NCBI RefSeq assembly: GCF_000384295.1 | Contig: NZ_KB913037.1 | Location: forward strand, 3,272,649-3,336,648 | Length of the DNA stretch: 64,000 bases | DNA from: Amycolatopsis balhimycina FH 1894 | GTDB lineage: Bacteria; Actinomycetota; Actinomycetes; Mycobacteriales; Pseudonocardiaceae | Direction of reading: 5' to 3' | Shown: positions 45,188-55,369 of the stretch, in pieces | Layout: every line of letters starts with the position of its first letter | Position numbering within the stretch: the first letter of the stretch is position 1 | Notes under the pieces: generated by a model | What the model was told of the DNA's origin: nothing | The model's database searches: none | Seen by the model: the letters and a program-made list of their open reading frames with translations, nothing else | Made by a program: the position numbers and the translations under genes

Positions 45188-45669
45188 ACATCGACATCCC
45201 CGCGGGCAAGGACCCCATTGGGTACGTCTGGGGCGAAATGGTGCCCGGCATCGGGATCGCCGCGTCGAAGTTCTCGCTGGCGGTGTACGAGCACACGACG
45301 CTGGGGCTGCGGGAGTTCGAAGCCGCGCGGCTGCGGATCGCGCAGATCAACGGCTGCGTCTTCTGCCTCGACTGGCGCACCGAACGCGACGGGCAGAAGG
45401 TCGAGGAGGAGTTCGCGGACGCCGTCCTCGACTGGCGCACGACGGACCGCTTCGACGACCGCACGCGGCTCGCGGCGGAGTACGCCGAGCGGTACTCCCT
45501 GGACCACCACAACCTGGACGACGAGTTCTGGAAGCGGATGTCCGCGCACTACACGCAGCAGGAGATCGTCGAGCTGAGCATGAGCCTCGGCGCGTGGCTC
45601 GCCTTCGGCAGGCTGAACCACGTCCTCGGCCTCGACACCGTCTGCGTCCTCCCGTCCCACCGGTCGTGA
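45184..45669 (+). CDS. Carboxymuconolactone decarboxylase/AhpD-like protein
   Basis: A 161-residue AhpD-fold protein. The active-site segment RIAQINGCVFCLDWR has the CxxC pair typical of AhpD-like peroxidase partners, and YSLDHHNLDDEFW and QEIVELSMSLGAWLAFGRLN complete the family pattern. It may act in thiol-linked peroxide removal or a decarboxylation. GTG 45184 overlaps the stop of the DapB-like gene. Confidence 0.82.
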   Translation: MNIDIPAGKDPIGYVWGEMVPGIGIAASKFSLAVYEHTTLGLREFEAARLRIAQINGCVFCLDWRTERDGQKVEEEFADAVLDWRTTDRFDDRTRLAAEYAERYSLDHHNLDDEFWKRMSAHYTQQEIVELSMSLGAWLAFGRLNHVLGLDTVCVLPSHRS

Positions 45670-45670
45670 G

Positions 45671-45731
45671 AAAGTTCGTGAAGGCCACCTTGAGGAACTT
45701 GTAGTTCCTCAAGGTGGCCTTCACGAACTTT
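45671..45731. repeat. Hairpin repeat family B, copy 2 (perfect)
   Basis: A 61-nt element with a perfect 29-bp stem: arms begin AAAGTTCGTGAAGGCCACCT and end AGGTGGCCTTCACGAACTTT, loop TGT. It fills the space between the convergent AhpD-like and cholesterol oxidase genes, starting 2 nt after one stop and ending 3 nt before the other. The A- and T-rich ends suit bidirectional termination. Confidence 0.9.
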
Positions 45732-45733
45732 GG

Positions 45734-47868
<2,135 letters not shown>

Positions 47869-48081
47869 GCCGAACCGGACTTTCCACGCATCGGTGACAT
47901 CGCGTCGGCCGGGCCCTCGCGGTTTTCGAGGTCATCCCCGTCTTCGATCTAGGAATCGCCGAGCGGGCCGGGGATTTTCCGGAAATAGCCGGGAATCCCC
48001 GTGGTACAGGTCCGTTCCGGGGGAAAACGGGTAGTACCCCCTGCCGGTCGACGCGGCCGCGGCAGCTCGGGGAGGAAAGTC

Positions 48082-48609
48082 ATGACGACCAGCCCAGCCC
48101 AGGATCGCCTGCTGGCCGCGGCGCGGCCGCTGGTGGTGCGCTACTGCCGCGCCCGCCTCGGCCCGGGGCAGGACACCTGGTGCTCGGCCGACGACGTCGC
48201 GCAGGACGTCTGCCTCGCCGTGCTCAAGGCGCTGCCCGCGTGGCCGCCGGAGCGGCCGTTCCCCAACTTCGTCTGCGGCATCGCCCGGCACAAGGTCGCG
48301 GCCGCCCGCAAGGCCGCGGCCCGGCAGCAGGACGAGCCGGTCGCCGAGCTGCCGGACGAGATCGACTCCTCGATGGACCCCGAGCACCACGCCCTCCGGC
48401 GCGAGCTGGGCGAACGCATGGCGACGCTGCTCCGGGTCCTGCCGGAGAAGCAGCGGGAGATCGTGGTGCTGCGCGTGGTGGTCGGGCTGTCCGCGGAGGA
48501 GACCGCGGCGGCGGTCGGCTCGACACCGGGCGCGGTCCGCGTCGCCCAGCACCGGGCGCTCACCCAGCTGCGCAAAGCGGTCACCACCGAGCGCGGGGCC
48601 CGGAGGTAG
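48082..48609 (+). CDS. ECF sigma factor, ShbA/SigD-like, copy 1
   Basis: A 175-residue ECF sigma factor. Region 2 contains VVRYCRARLGPGQDTWCSAD and DVAQDVCLAVLKALP; region 4 contains LLRVLPEKQREIVVLRVVVG and GSTPGAVRVAQHRALTQLR. It resembles ShbA, which drives the main sigma gene hrdB in Streptomyces. GGAGGAAAGTC precedes ATG 48082. A paralogue lies on the opposite strand at 48942-49598. No anti-sigma gene is adjacent. Confidence 0.82.
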   Translation: MTTSPAQDRLLAAARPLVVRYCRARLGPGQDTWCSADDVAQDVCLAVLKALPAWPPERPFPNFVCGIARHKVAAARKAAARQQDEPVAELPDEIDSSMDPEHHALRRELGERMATLLRVLPEKQREIVVLRVVVGLSAEETAAAVGSTPGAVRVAQHRALTQLRKAVTTERGARR

Positions 48610-48635
48610 GTCCGTGAACTGGCTACGCTCGGTGG

Positions 48636-48938
48636 ATGAGCGACAGCGAGAACTTCGAAGGACGCGATGTCGGGTCCGGGATCTCGGTCATCCGCGAAAG
48701 CACCGGCGTCGTCGGCTCGGGCCCGCGTCTGCACCGGCACCCCTACACCGAGACGTTCGTCATCATCCGGGGACGGGCCCGGTTCACCGTCGGCGACGAG
48801 CAGCGTGACGGCGGTGCCGGGGACGTGCTCGTCGTCCCGGCCGGCACGCCGCACAAGTTCGCCGTGCTCGGCCCCGGCGTCTACGAGGCCGTGCACATCC
48901 ACGAAAGCGACCACTTCGTCACCGAATGGCTGGAGTGA
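48636..48938 (+). CDS. Cupin-domain protein
   Basis: A 100-residue single-domain cupin with the metal-binding motif RLHRHPYTETFVIIRGRARF (two His and a Glu) and the second motif GDVLVVPAGTPHKFAVLG. Small cupins can be enzymes or sensors; no specific role is shown. It begins 27 nt after the first sigma gene on the same strand and ends 3 nt before the stop of the second one, so it may be co-expressed with copy 1. Confidence 0.85.
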   Translation: MSDSENFEGRDVGSGISVIRESTGVVGSGPRLHRHPYTETFVIIRGRARFTVGDEQRDGGAGDVLVVPAGTPHKFAVLGPGVYEAVHIHESDHFVTEWLE

Positions 48939-48941
48939 CGC

Positions 48942-49598
48942 TCACAGCCCGCCGTCACCGATCATGCCGCGCAGCTTGCCCAGCGCGCGGTACTGCGTGA
49001 TGCGGACGTTGCCGGCGGAGATGCCCAGTGCCTCCGCCGTCTCCGTCGCCGACAGCCCGACCACGATCCGCAGCGCGAGGATCTCCTGGTGCAGCCGCGG
49101 CAGCAACGCCATCAGCCGGCCCAGCCGGGCGCCCAGGTCCAGCTCCAGCACGTGGTTCTCCGGCTCGTTACCGCCCAGCGGGCGGTCGGGCAGCTCCGGC
49201 ACCGGCTTCGCCCGGTCCCGCGCCACCGAGCGGAAGGCGTCGGCGACCTTGTTCGCCGCGATCGCCCGCACGAGGTACAGGAACGAGCCGCCGCGGTCCT
49301 GGTAGTTCGGCAGCACCTTCAGCACGGCCAGGCACACCTCCTGCGCGACGTCGTCGGCCGAGAGGTACGAGAGGTCGCGGCCGCCGATCCGCGCCCGGCA
49401 GTAACGCACGACCGCCGGCTTGATCAGCCGCAGCAGCGCCTGGACCGCGTCCGGGTCGCCGTCGCGCGCGGCCGCCACCACCGGGTCGAGCCGCTCCTTC
49501 GTCAGTGCGCCGTCGGGCCGCGGCGAGTCCTTCGGCACGGTGTAGCCGTCGACCGGCGCCGCCACTTCCGGCGCCGCCTCCGAGATCATGGTTTCCAC
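48942..49598 (-). CDS. ECF sigma factor, ShbA/SigD-like, copy 2
   Basis: A 218-residue ECF sigma factor whose region 2 (VVRYCRARIGGRDLSYLSAD, DVAQEVCLAVLKVLP) and region 4 (MALLPRLHQEILALRIVVGL, GNVRITQYRALGKLRGM) match copy 1 closely. It has a longer N-terminus with DPVVAAARDGDPDAVQALLR, typical of SigD/ShbA. GTG 49598 follows GAGGAGGG; ATG 49589 is three codons later. It converges on the cupin gene. Confidence 0.85.
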   Translation of the reverse strand: METMISEAAPEVAAPVDGYTVPKDSPRPDGALTKERLDPVVAAARDGDPDAVQALLRLIKPAVVRYCRARIGGRDLSYLSADDVAQEVCLAVLKVLPNYQDRGGSFLYLVRAIAANKVADAFRSVARDRAKPVPELPDRPLGGNEPENHVLELDLGARLGRLMALLPRLHQEILALRIVVGLSATETAEALGISAGNVRITQYRALGKLRGMIGDGGL

Positions 49599-49819
49599 GG
49601 GTCCCTCCTCGCGTCCGCCACCGGAACTCCCGTCCTTCCGTCCACAATGGAGCACATGGGTGCCTCGACGGTTCCCGGCCCGACATACCGGTAATCGAGG
49701 CGCTGACCAGCAACGTTGCAATGCGGCGATGGTTGTCCAGCTATTGTCCGTTAACCGTTCACCGCCCACCCGGCCCGGACGGCGGGCACCCGCGCATTAC
49801 CGGACAGATCCTGGACAAT

Positions 49820-50767
49820 TCACCACCAGCGAATCCCGTAGCCGAACCCGGGCGCGAGGTGCCGGAACCGCACGTGCACCTCACCGGCTTCGTCGGGTTC
49901 CAGCTCGGCGCCGGGCGGCGCCGGATCGTTCGTTTCACCGCGATCGACCCCTTCCAGCCGCACGATCCGTTCCGGCACGTTTTCCCCGAACCGGACATGC
50001 AGGTCGAAAAGATCGACCGGGTGCCGCGGTACGCAGAGATAACGCGGTTCCCGCAGGTTCGCCCGGAATCGCAGGCCGATCTCGTGCCGCGCGCCGCGCC
50101 GCAGCGGCTCCGGGAGCCGCAGCGCCAGCCCGAACCGGTCCCCCGATTCCCGCACCCGGCGGCCGAGCACACCGCCGTGGAACACGTCGACCGCGAGATC
50201 GGACTCGCGCACCGATTCCCCGGATTCACCGGGCGCGGGCAGCGTGAGCGCCAGGTCCAGCTCGGCGATTTCGTCGGCGTCGGCGATCACCCGCCGGAAT
50301 TCGAACGCCTCCGCCACCGGCTGGTCGAGAGCCAGCGTGACGCGCAGTTCTTCGGTGTGCCAGCTGCGGCTCGGATAACGTGGTCCCGCTTCCGCCGCAC
50401 CGGCGACGGCCAGCGCGGCGATCTGCTCGATTCCCTCGTCGATCCGCCGCCGGACCGTCCGGTCGTCGCGGTCGAGCGTGATCGCCGCCCAGTGCACCCG
50501 TTCCTGGTAGAACGGCTTCCGCGCCCGCTCGTCCAGCGCGAACGCGGCGATCAGCGCGATCTTCAGATCATCCGGCAACGATTCGACCAGCGGCCGCAAT
50601 CGGTCGAAGAGCTTACGCCGCATCTCCACGGTCCCGTCCTCTTCGGCAATGCCACAAGTGGTGCGCAATGCGGGGCCCACCCGGTCCGCGAGCGTTGTCG
50701 TGAAAATTGCCCTCCCTTTGCGCAGGGCCTTCAGCTCACCGACCACGTCCGCCGCACTGACGTCCAC
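49820..50767 (-). CDS. Unknown actinobacterial protein with HTH-like N-terminus
   Basis: A 315-residue protein from GTG 50767 (GAAGGGGAAG upstream); an ATG at 50836 is also in frame. The N-terminal part (ELKALRKGRAIFTTTLADRV, later FALDERARKPFYQERVHWAA and DDRTVRRRIDEGIEQIAAL) resembles a domain shared by various actinobacterial regulatory or effector-associated proteins. The C-terminal half is beta-rich (DEIAELDLALTLPAPGES, VRFRHLAPGFGYGIRWW) and unassigned. No signal peptide or membrane segment. I do not recognise a function. Confidence 0.55.
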   Translation of the reverse strand: MDVSAADVVGELKALRKGRAIFTTTLADRVGPALRTTCGIAEEDGTVEMRRKLFDRLRPLVESLPDDLKIALIAAFALDERARKPFYQERVHWAAITLDRDDRTVRRRIDEGIEQIAALAVAGAAEAGPRYPSRSWHTEELRVTLALDQPVAEAFEFRRVIADADEIAELDLALTLPAPGESGESVRESDLAVDVFHGGVLGRRVRESGDRFGLALRLPEPLRRGARHEIGLRFRANLREPRYLCVPRHPVDLFDLHVRFGENVPERIVRLEGVDRGETNDPAPPGAELEPDEAGEVHVRFRHLAPGFGYGIRWW

Positions 50768-51534
50768 CGTTGCTTCCCCTTCCCTCCCGCGGGCATCAAT
50801 GTTCGTCAGCGCCATCGCCGATGTCCAGTCGATCAAGGCGCGGCAAACGGATCGTTATCCCGCGGTTTCCGTTCCCGGTGCCCGGGGAAACGGGAAAGCG
50901 CTTGACGTCCGGTTCCCGGGGGCGCGCATTCTCGGCGTGTCACGCCGATTCCGCGACGGAAAAACCCGCCCCGGCCGGGCGAAGAGGACCCGGCGAAGAT
51001 CGTCCATTCCCGCTCGCCGCCGCCCGGCCGGGTGATCGTGACCCGGCCGTGGCCCGCCGCCCGGTTGACGGCGAGCCGCCGGGGGTATTTGTTGATCATG
51101 AGCCCGAAGATGTGGCGCCTGCTGATCTCGGGGCGCGCCAGCACGGACGGCACGTCCCGTTCGAGGTCCGCCGCGGCCTCCTCCGCGCCGGCCAGGTGCC
51201 GGAGCAGCGCCTGCTGGAACAGGCCATCGCCGGAGCTTCTCCGGGTTCCGCACCGCCCAGATCCGCCTGATCGACTCCCCGGCCACGTCGAAGGCCATGA
51301 CCGTCACGACGGCTTCGCCGCGCCGGGCGAGCAGGCAGATCCGGCTCGCGACCGTCGTCAGCCACGCGCCCGGCCGGTCGACCGCGTCCCGCTGCGGCCC
51401 GTACAGGGCGAGTCCGGGCCGCGATCTGTGACAGCCGTACGCACCCGGGCGTAGCGGCAAGTGCCGTCCGTGGGCGGACGACCGCGACGCCGCCGGCTCC
51501 GACGATGGGGACATCGAACTGGAGGGCGGTCACC
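50768..51534. other. Region of decayed coding sequence (767 nt)
   Basis: Apart from the sigma-J-like remnant at 51224-51390 I see no intact gene. On the minus strand one frame from about 51225 downward reads FQQALLRHLAGAEEAAADLE, then FGLMINKYPRRLAVNRAAGH and GRVTITRPGGGEREWTIFAG; it may be the remains of another protein, but it has no proper start. Both strands are open in several frames, as usual at this GC content. Confidence 0.4.
51224..51390 (-). pseudogene. SigJ-like ECF sigma factor remnant with internal deletion
   Basis: One frame reads DAVDRPGAWLTTVASRICL, the end of sigma region 2 in SigJ-type factors, and then continues directly with RRGEAVVTVMAFDVAGESIR and RIWAVRNPEKLRRW, the C-terminal SnoaL-like end of the same family. 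Regions 3-4 and most of the SnoaL domain are missing, about 180 codons by comparison with normal SigJ length. No start codon with a ribosome site is present. It looks like the scar of an internal deletion. Confidence 0.6.
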
Positions 51535-52044
51535 ATGACCAGGCTGAGCAGCCGGGCTCGCAAGGCGTACCTGCTGGTGCACATCGTGTCGGGCGGCTTG
51601 TGGTTCGGGATCGACGCGGCGTTCGGCATCCTGGTCTGCACCGCGCTGATCGCCGGCGACCCGGCCGTGGTCGCGACGAGCCTGCGGGCGGTCGGCCTGT
51701 TCGTGGTGTGGCCGATGCTGACCACCGCCGTCCTCACCCTCGGTACCGGCGTCGTGCTCGGCCTCGGCACCAAGTACGGCCTCGTCCGGTACTGGTGGGT
51801 GGCCGTGAAGCTGGCCGCCAACGTGCTGATGGTGCTGCTGATCTTCTTCTCGCTGCGGCCGGGGATCGACGACGTCGCCGAGTACGGCAGGCAGCTCGCG
51901 GCCGGCGGGACGCCGCTGGGCGACCCGAGCGGCCTGCTCCCGCCCGTGGTCGTCGCCCCCAGCCTGCTGCTGCTCTCGAACGTCCTCTCGGTCTTCAAGC
52001 CGTGGGGCCGCGTCCGGCGAGGACAGCCGGCACCGGTGCGGTGA
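51535..52044 (+). CDS. Integral membrane protein (DUF2269-like)
   Basis: A 169-residue protein with four predicted membrane segments (LLVHIVSGGLWFGIDAAFGI, LFVVWPMLTTAVLTLGTGVV, WWVAVKLAANVLMVLLIFFS, VVVAPSLLLLSNVLSVFKPW). The first segment resembles DUF2269 or CopD-like membrane proteins. Function unknown. CTGGAGGG lies upstream of ATG 51535. It is 69 nt upstream of the c-di-GMP gene on the same strand. Confidence 0.7.
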   Translation: MTRLSSRARKAYLLVHIVSGGLWFGIDAAFGILVCTALIAGDPAVVATSLRAVGLFVVWPMLTTAVLTLGTGVVLGLGTKYGLVRYWWVAVKLAANVLMVLLIFFSLRPGIDDVAEYGRQLAAGGTPLGDPSGLLPPVVVAPSLLLLSNVLSVFKPWGRVRRGQPAPVR

Positions 52045-52113
52045 GCGCGTACTCGATCACGCCCGGTGTAGTGTTTGCCGGTCCGACCGGCGTGTGTGAC
52101 CACGTGAGGTGCC

Positions 52114-54375
52114 ATGACAGTGCGGCGGTACCCCGTGGCGATCGCGCTCGTCTTCGTCACGGCGGCCCTGATCCTGTCCAACGGCTTCGCGTTCTGGGGC
52201 GACACCGTCGCGCTGTGGATCGACGACGCCATGCAGCTGAGCGCCGGGCTCTCCGGCGTTGTCTGCGGTTTCCTGGTCGCCCGGCGGGTCCCGGGGCACC
52301 AGCGCTGGTGGCGGGTCCTGGTCGCGACCGGCATGGCGGGCTGGTCGCTCGGGCAGTGCGTCTGGTCCTGGTACCAGCTGATCGACGGCCGTGGGCTGCC
52401 GTCGCCGTCGCTGGCCGACGTCGGGTACCTGAGCTTCCCCCTGTTCGCGCTCCCGGCGCTGTTCGTCCTGGCGCACGCGCGGTCCCGGCCGGAGCGCGAA
52501 CGCTGGCAGCCCGCCCAGTGGTTCGGCGTCGCGGTGGTGCTCGACGGGCTGGTCGTCACCGGCTCGCTGTTCATCCTCACCTGGACCGCGGCGCTCGGTC
52601 AGGTGGTCCGCGCCACCGGCCCGGACGCGCTGACCTGGGCCGTCGCCATCGCCTATCCGCTGACGGACCTGGTGGTCGTGGTCGTCGCGGTGCTGCTGGT
52701 GGTGTTCGACCGGGTGGACCGGCCCTACCGCGCGAACCTGCTGCTGGCCGCTGTCGGCATCGTCGCGCTGGCCTGCTCGGACAGCGTGTTCGCCTACCTG
52801 GTCAGCATCGGCGCGGAGAGCATGAAGCCGTGGTCGGACGCGGGGTTCGTGCTCGGCCCGCTGTTCATCACCTTCGCCCTCCTCTTCACGCCCCGCGCGC
52901 GGCGGCACGACGACGCGGGGCAGGCGGTCGGCGTCGACTGGTGGCAGGTCGCACTGCCGTACCTGCCGGTCACCGCGGTCGCGCTGCTGATCACGGTGCA
53001 GCTGCTGGCAGGCGCCGGGCCCGACGGCGTCGAGGTGTCCGTCGGCGTGCTCGTGGTGTTCCTGGTCCTCGCCCGGCAGCTGCTTTCCCTGCTGGACAAC
53101 AGGTTGCTGCTGCGCCGGGTGTACGAGGGCCAGCTGCAGCTGACCCATCAGGCCTACCACGACCCGCTGACCGGGCTGGCCAACCGCGCGCTGTTCGCCG
53201 ACCGGCTGGACCGGGCCGTCGAGCAGGCCGCGGACGGCGGGCACCGGGCGCTCGTGCTGATCTTCGTCGACCTGGACGACTTCAAGGAGGTCAACGACCG
53301 GTTCGGGCACGCGGGCGGCGACGTCCTGCTGCACGCCGTGGCCCAGCGGCTGCTGAGCTGCGTGCGCGCGGGCGACACCGTCGCGCGGCTGGGCGGCGAC
53401 GAGTTCGCGATCCTCCTCGAGGGCGAGCTGGACGCGCCGCAGGCCGTCGCCGACCGGATCCAGAGCGCGCTGCGGCGGCCGTTCGCGGTGCACGGCACGC
53501 TGGTCCCGGTCCGCGCGAGCATGGGCCTGGTGGTGCCGGACCCGGCCGAGCCGCTGGTCACCTCGGACGTGCTGCTGGGCCGCGCGGACTCGTCGATGTA
53601 CGCGGGCAAGCGGCTGGGCAAGGACACCACCGTCGTGTACCACCCGTCGCCGGATAGCCCGCCCGACTTCCCGTCGGCGCTGCGCCGCGCGGACGGCGGC
53701 CTCCCCGAAGGCTTCGCCCTGGTCTTCCAGCCGATCGTCCGGCTCGCCGACGAGACGCCGGTGGCCGTGGAGGCGCTGGCCCGGTGGACCACGCGGGACG
53801 GCACCGCGGTGTCGCCCGAGACGTTCGTCCGCGCCGCCGAAGGCGCCGGCCTCGGCGCCGAACTGGACGCGCTGGTGCTGGACCTCGCCTGCCGGGAGAT
53901 CACCGCGGCCGGGCTGGACCTCACCGTGCACGTGAACGTCTGCGCGAGCCGGCTCGGCGCCGCCGCGCTCGAGGAGAGGCTGATCGTCGAGATCACCGAG
54001 ACCGTGCCGGTGCCGGACCTGGCCGCGGGTGCCGCCGCGATCCGCCGCCTGCAGGCCCTCGGCGTCCGGGTGGCGCTCGACGACTTCGGCGCCGGGTACA
54101 GCTCGCTGACCGTCCTGCACGCGCTGCCGGTCGACCTGATCAAGCTGGACCGGGCGCTGACCACCGGCGTCCAGCCGGACCGCGACGCGGCGCTGTGCCG
54201 GTCGCTGGTCGGGTTGTGCGCCGACCTCGACGTGGCCGTGGTCGCCGAAGGCATCGAGACGGCCGAGCAGGCCGAACTGGTCGTCCGGGCGGGCTGCACC
54301 ACCGCCCAGGGCTACCGGTTCGGCCGCCCGGCCCCGCTGTCCCAGCTGCGCCTTTCGACGCTTTCCGCGGGCTGA
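52114..54375 (+). CDS. Membrane GGDEF-EAL protein (diguanylate cyclase/phosphodiesterase)
   Basis: A 753-residue protein. Eight or so membrane segments fill about 1-330. The GGDEF domain (about 345-510) has DPLTGLANRALFADRLDRAV and an intact RLGGDEFAIL (427-431). The EAL domain (about 525-745) keeps EAL (553-555), VHVNVCASRLG, VEITET, ALDDFGAGYSSL, DLIKLDR and VVAEGIETAEQ, so both making and breaking of cyclic di-GMP look possible. In filamentous actinomycetes c-di-GMP controls development via BldD. ATG 52114. Confidence 0.92.
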   Translation: MTVRRYPVAIALVFVTAALILSNGFAFWGDTVALWIDDAMQLSAGLSGVVCGFLVARRVPGHQRWWRVLVATGMAGWSLGQCVWSWYQLIDGRGLPSPSLADVGYLSFPLFALPALFVLAHARSRPERERWQPAQWFGVAVVLDGLVVTGSLFILTWTAALGQVVRATGPDALTWAVAIAYPLTDLVVVVVAVLLVVFDRVDRPYRANLLLAAVGIVALACSDSVFAYLVSIGAESMKPWSDAGFVLGPLFITFALLFTPRARRHDDAGQAVGVDWWQVALPYLPVTAVALLITVQLLAGAGPDGVEVSVGVLVVFLVLARQLLSLLDNRLLLRRVYEGQLQLTHQAYHDPLTGLANRALFADRLDRAVEQAADGGHRALVLIFVDLDDFKEVNDRFGHAGGDVLLHAVAQRLLSCVRAGDTVARLGGDEFAILLEGELDAPQAVADRIQSALRRPFAVHGTLVPVRASMGLVVPDPAEPLVTSDVLLGRADSSMYAGKRLGKDTTVVYHPSPDSPPDFPSALRRADGGLPEGFALVFQPIVRLADETPVAVEALARWTTRDGTAVSPETFVRAAEGAGLGAELDALVLDLACREITAAGLDLTVHVNVCASRLGAAALEERLIVEITETVPVPDLAAGAAAIRRLQALGVRVALDDFGAGYSSLTVLHALPVDLIKLDRALTTGVQPDRDAALCRSLVGLCADLDVAVVAEGIETAEQAELVVRAGCTTAQGYRFGRPAPLSQLRLSTLSAG

Positions 54376-54380
54376 CCGGC

Positions 54381-54439
54381 AAGTCCGTGAATGGCACATT
54401 GAGGGACTTAGAGTCCCTCAATGTGCCATTCACGGACTT
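54381..54439. repeat. Hairpin repeat family A, copy 2 (perfect)
   Basis: A 59-nt element with a perfect 28-bp stem and loop TAG. Arms begin AAGTCCGTGAATGGCACATT and end AATGTGCCATTCACGGACTT. It lies between the convergent GGDEF-EAL and cyclase genes, 5 nt after one stop and 9 nt before the other. Confidence 0.9.
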
Positions 54440-54448
54440 CGGAAGCGG

Positions 54449-55276
54449 TTAGCCGGCGTTAACGCCTGGTGGGAGGACGCCGAAGATCGTCGCGGTCGAG
54501 CCGGCGCCGTGGCGGTTGATCGGGCCGCCCGCCAGCACCCAGGCGCCGGTGGTGGGCAGCGCCTTGAGGTTCGCCAGGATCTCCAGGCTGATCCGGTGCC
54601 GCCGGTAGACCAGCTTGGACACCGTGTAGGTCTCGTCGGTGCCGACGTCGGGGCTGAACGTGTCGGTGCCGGTGCCGCCGCGGCGCCCCAGCCGCCCGGT
54701 GTCGATCAGCCACCGCACGGCGGGAACGGAGAAGCCCGGCTGGCGCAGCACGCCGTTGGCGTCGGTGTTCGGGTATGCGGGAGTGCCCCACTTGGCGTCC
54801 CAGCCGGTCCAGAGCACGACGACGGACTCGTCCGGGATCCGGCCGTGGCGCTTCTCCCACGCCTTGAGGTCGTCGACCGTGACGGCGTAGTCCGGGTTCG
54901 CCGCGGCCTTCGCTCTTACGTCGATCTTCACGGCGGGCCGGAACAGGTCGCCGGGATCCATGTCGTCGGCGAGCGGCTCGCCGGTGTTGAAGTGCCCTGG
55001 CGCGCCCCAGTGCGTCCCGGTGTGCTCGCCCTCGCGGACGAACTGCAGGTAGTAGCCGTCCGCGGGGATGGTCGCGATGGTTTCCAGCTCGAAGGCCGGG
55101 TCCCCGGGGAAGACGTTCGTCGTGGCGGGGTCGTTGACGTGCGACAGGTTGACCAGGTTCAGCTGGTCCAGCCGCACCGGCGGGACCGCCGGCGCGGCCT
55201 GGGCCGTCCGTCCGGACACCGCGGCGCCGAACACCCCGGCCAGCCCCGCGGCCAGCACCCTGCGTCTCATCGGCAT
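54449..55276 (-). CDS. Secreted cyclase-family metal hydrolase (kynurenine formamidase-like)
   Basis: A 275-residue protein with an Arg-rich signal (MPMRRRVLAAGLAGVFGAAV ... TAQAA). The cyclase motif is GEHTGTHWGAPGHF, which keeps the metal-binding His residues but has Trp-Gly in place of the usual Asp/Pro (HxGTHxDxPxHF). Other family segments are NLSHVNDPATTNVFPGDP and LVYRRHRISLEILANL. It may hydrolyse an amide or lactone outside the cell. Starts at 55276 and 55270 are both possible. Confidence 0.78.
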   Translation of the reverse strand: MPMRRRVLAAGLAGVFGAAVSGRTAQAAPAVPPVRLDQLNLVNLSHVNDPATTNVFPGDPAFELETIATIPADGYYLQFVREGEHTGTHWGAPGHFNTGEPLADDMDPGDLFRPAVKIDVRAKAAANPDYAVTVDDLKAWEKRHGRIPDESVVVLWTGWDAKWGTPAYPNTDANGVLRQPGFSVPAVRWLIDTGRLGRRGGTGTDTFSPDVGTDETYTVSKLVYRRHRISLEILANLKALPTTGAWVLAGGPINRHGAGSTATIFGVLPPGVNAG

Positions 55277-55369
55277 GAGAGATCACCTTTCCACCCAGCT
55301 CCGGGCGGAGTCCCGGCATGACACGGTGATATCACCCGGGCTGGGCGCGGCCAAGGAAGTTGCGGGAAG

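Noticed and set aside
50833..51153. Minus-strand frame with MINKYPRRLAVNRAAGH as an intact small gene
   Set aside because: No convincing start or ribosome site, and it lies in a decayed region next to the sigma-J remnant.
54459..55319. Programmed frameshift or alternative frame in the cyclase gene
   Set aside because: The alternative frame is Arg/Gly-rich noise; the 54449-55276 frame alone carries the family motifs.
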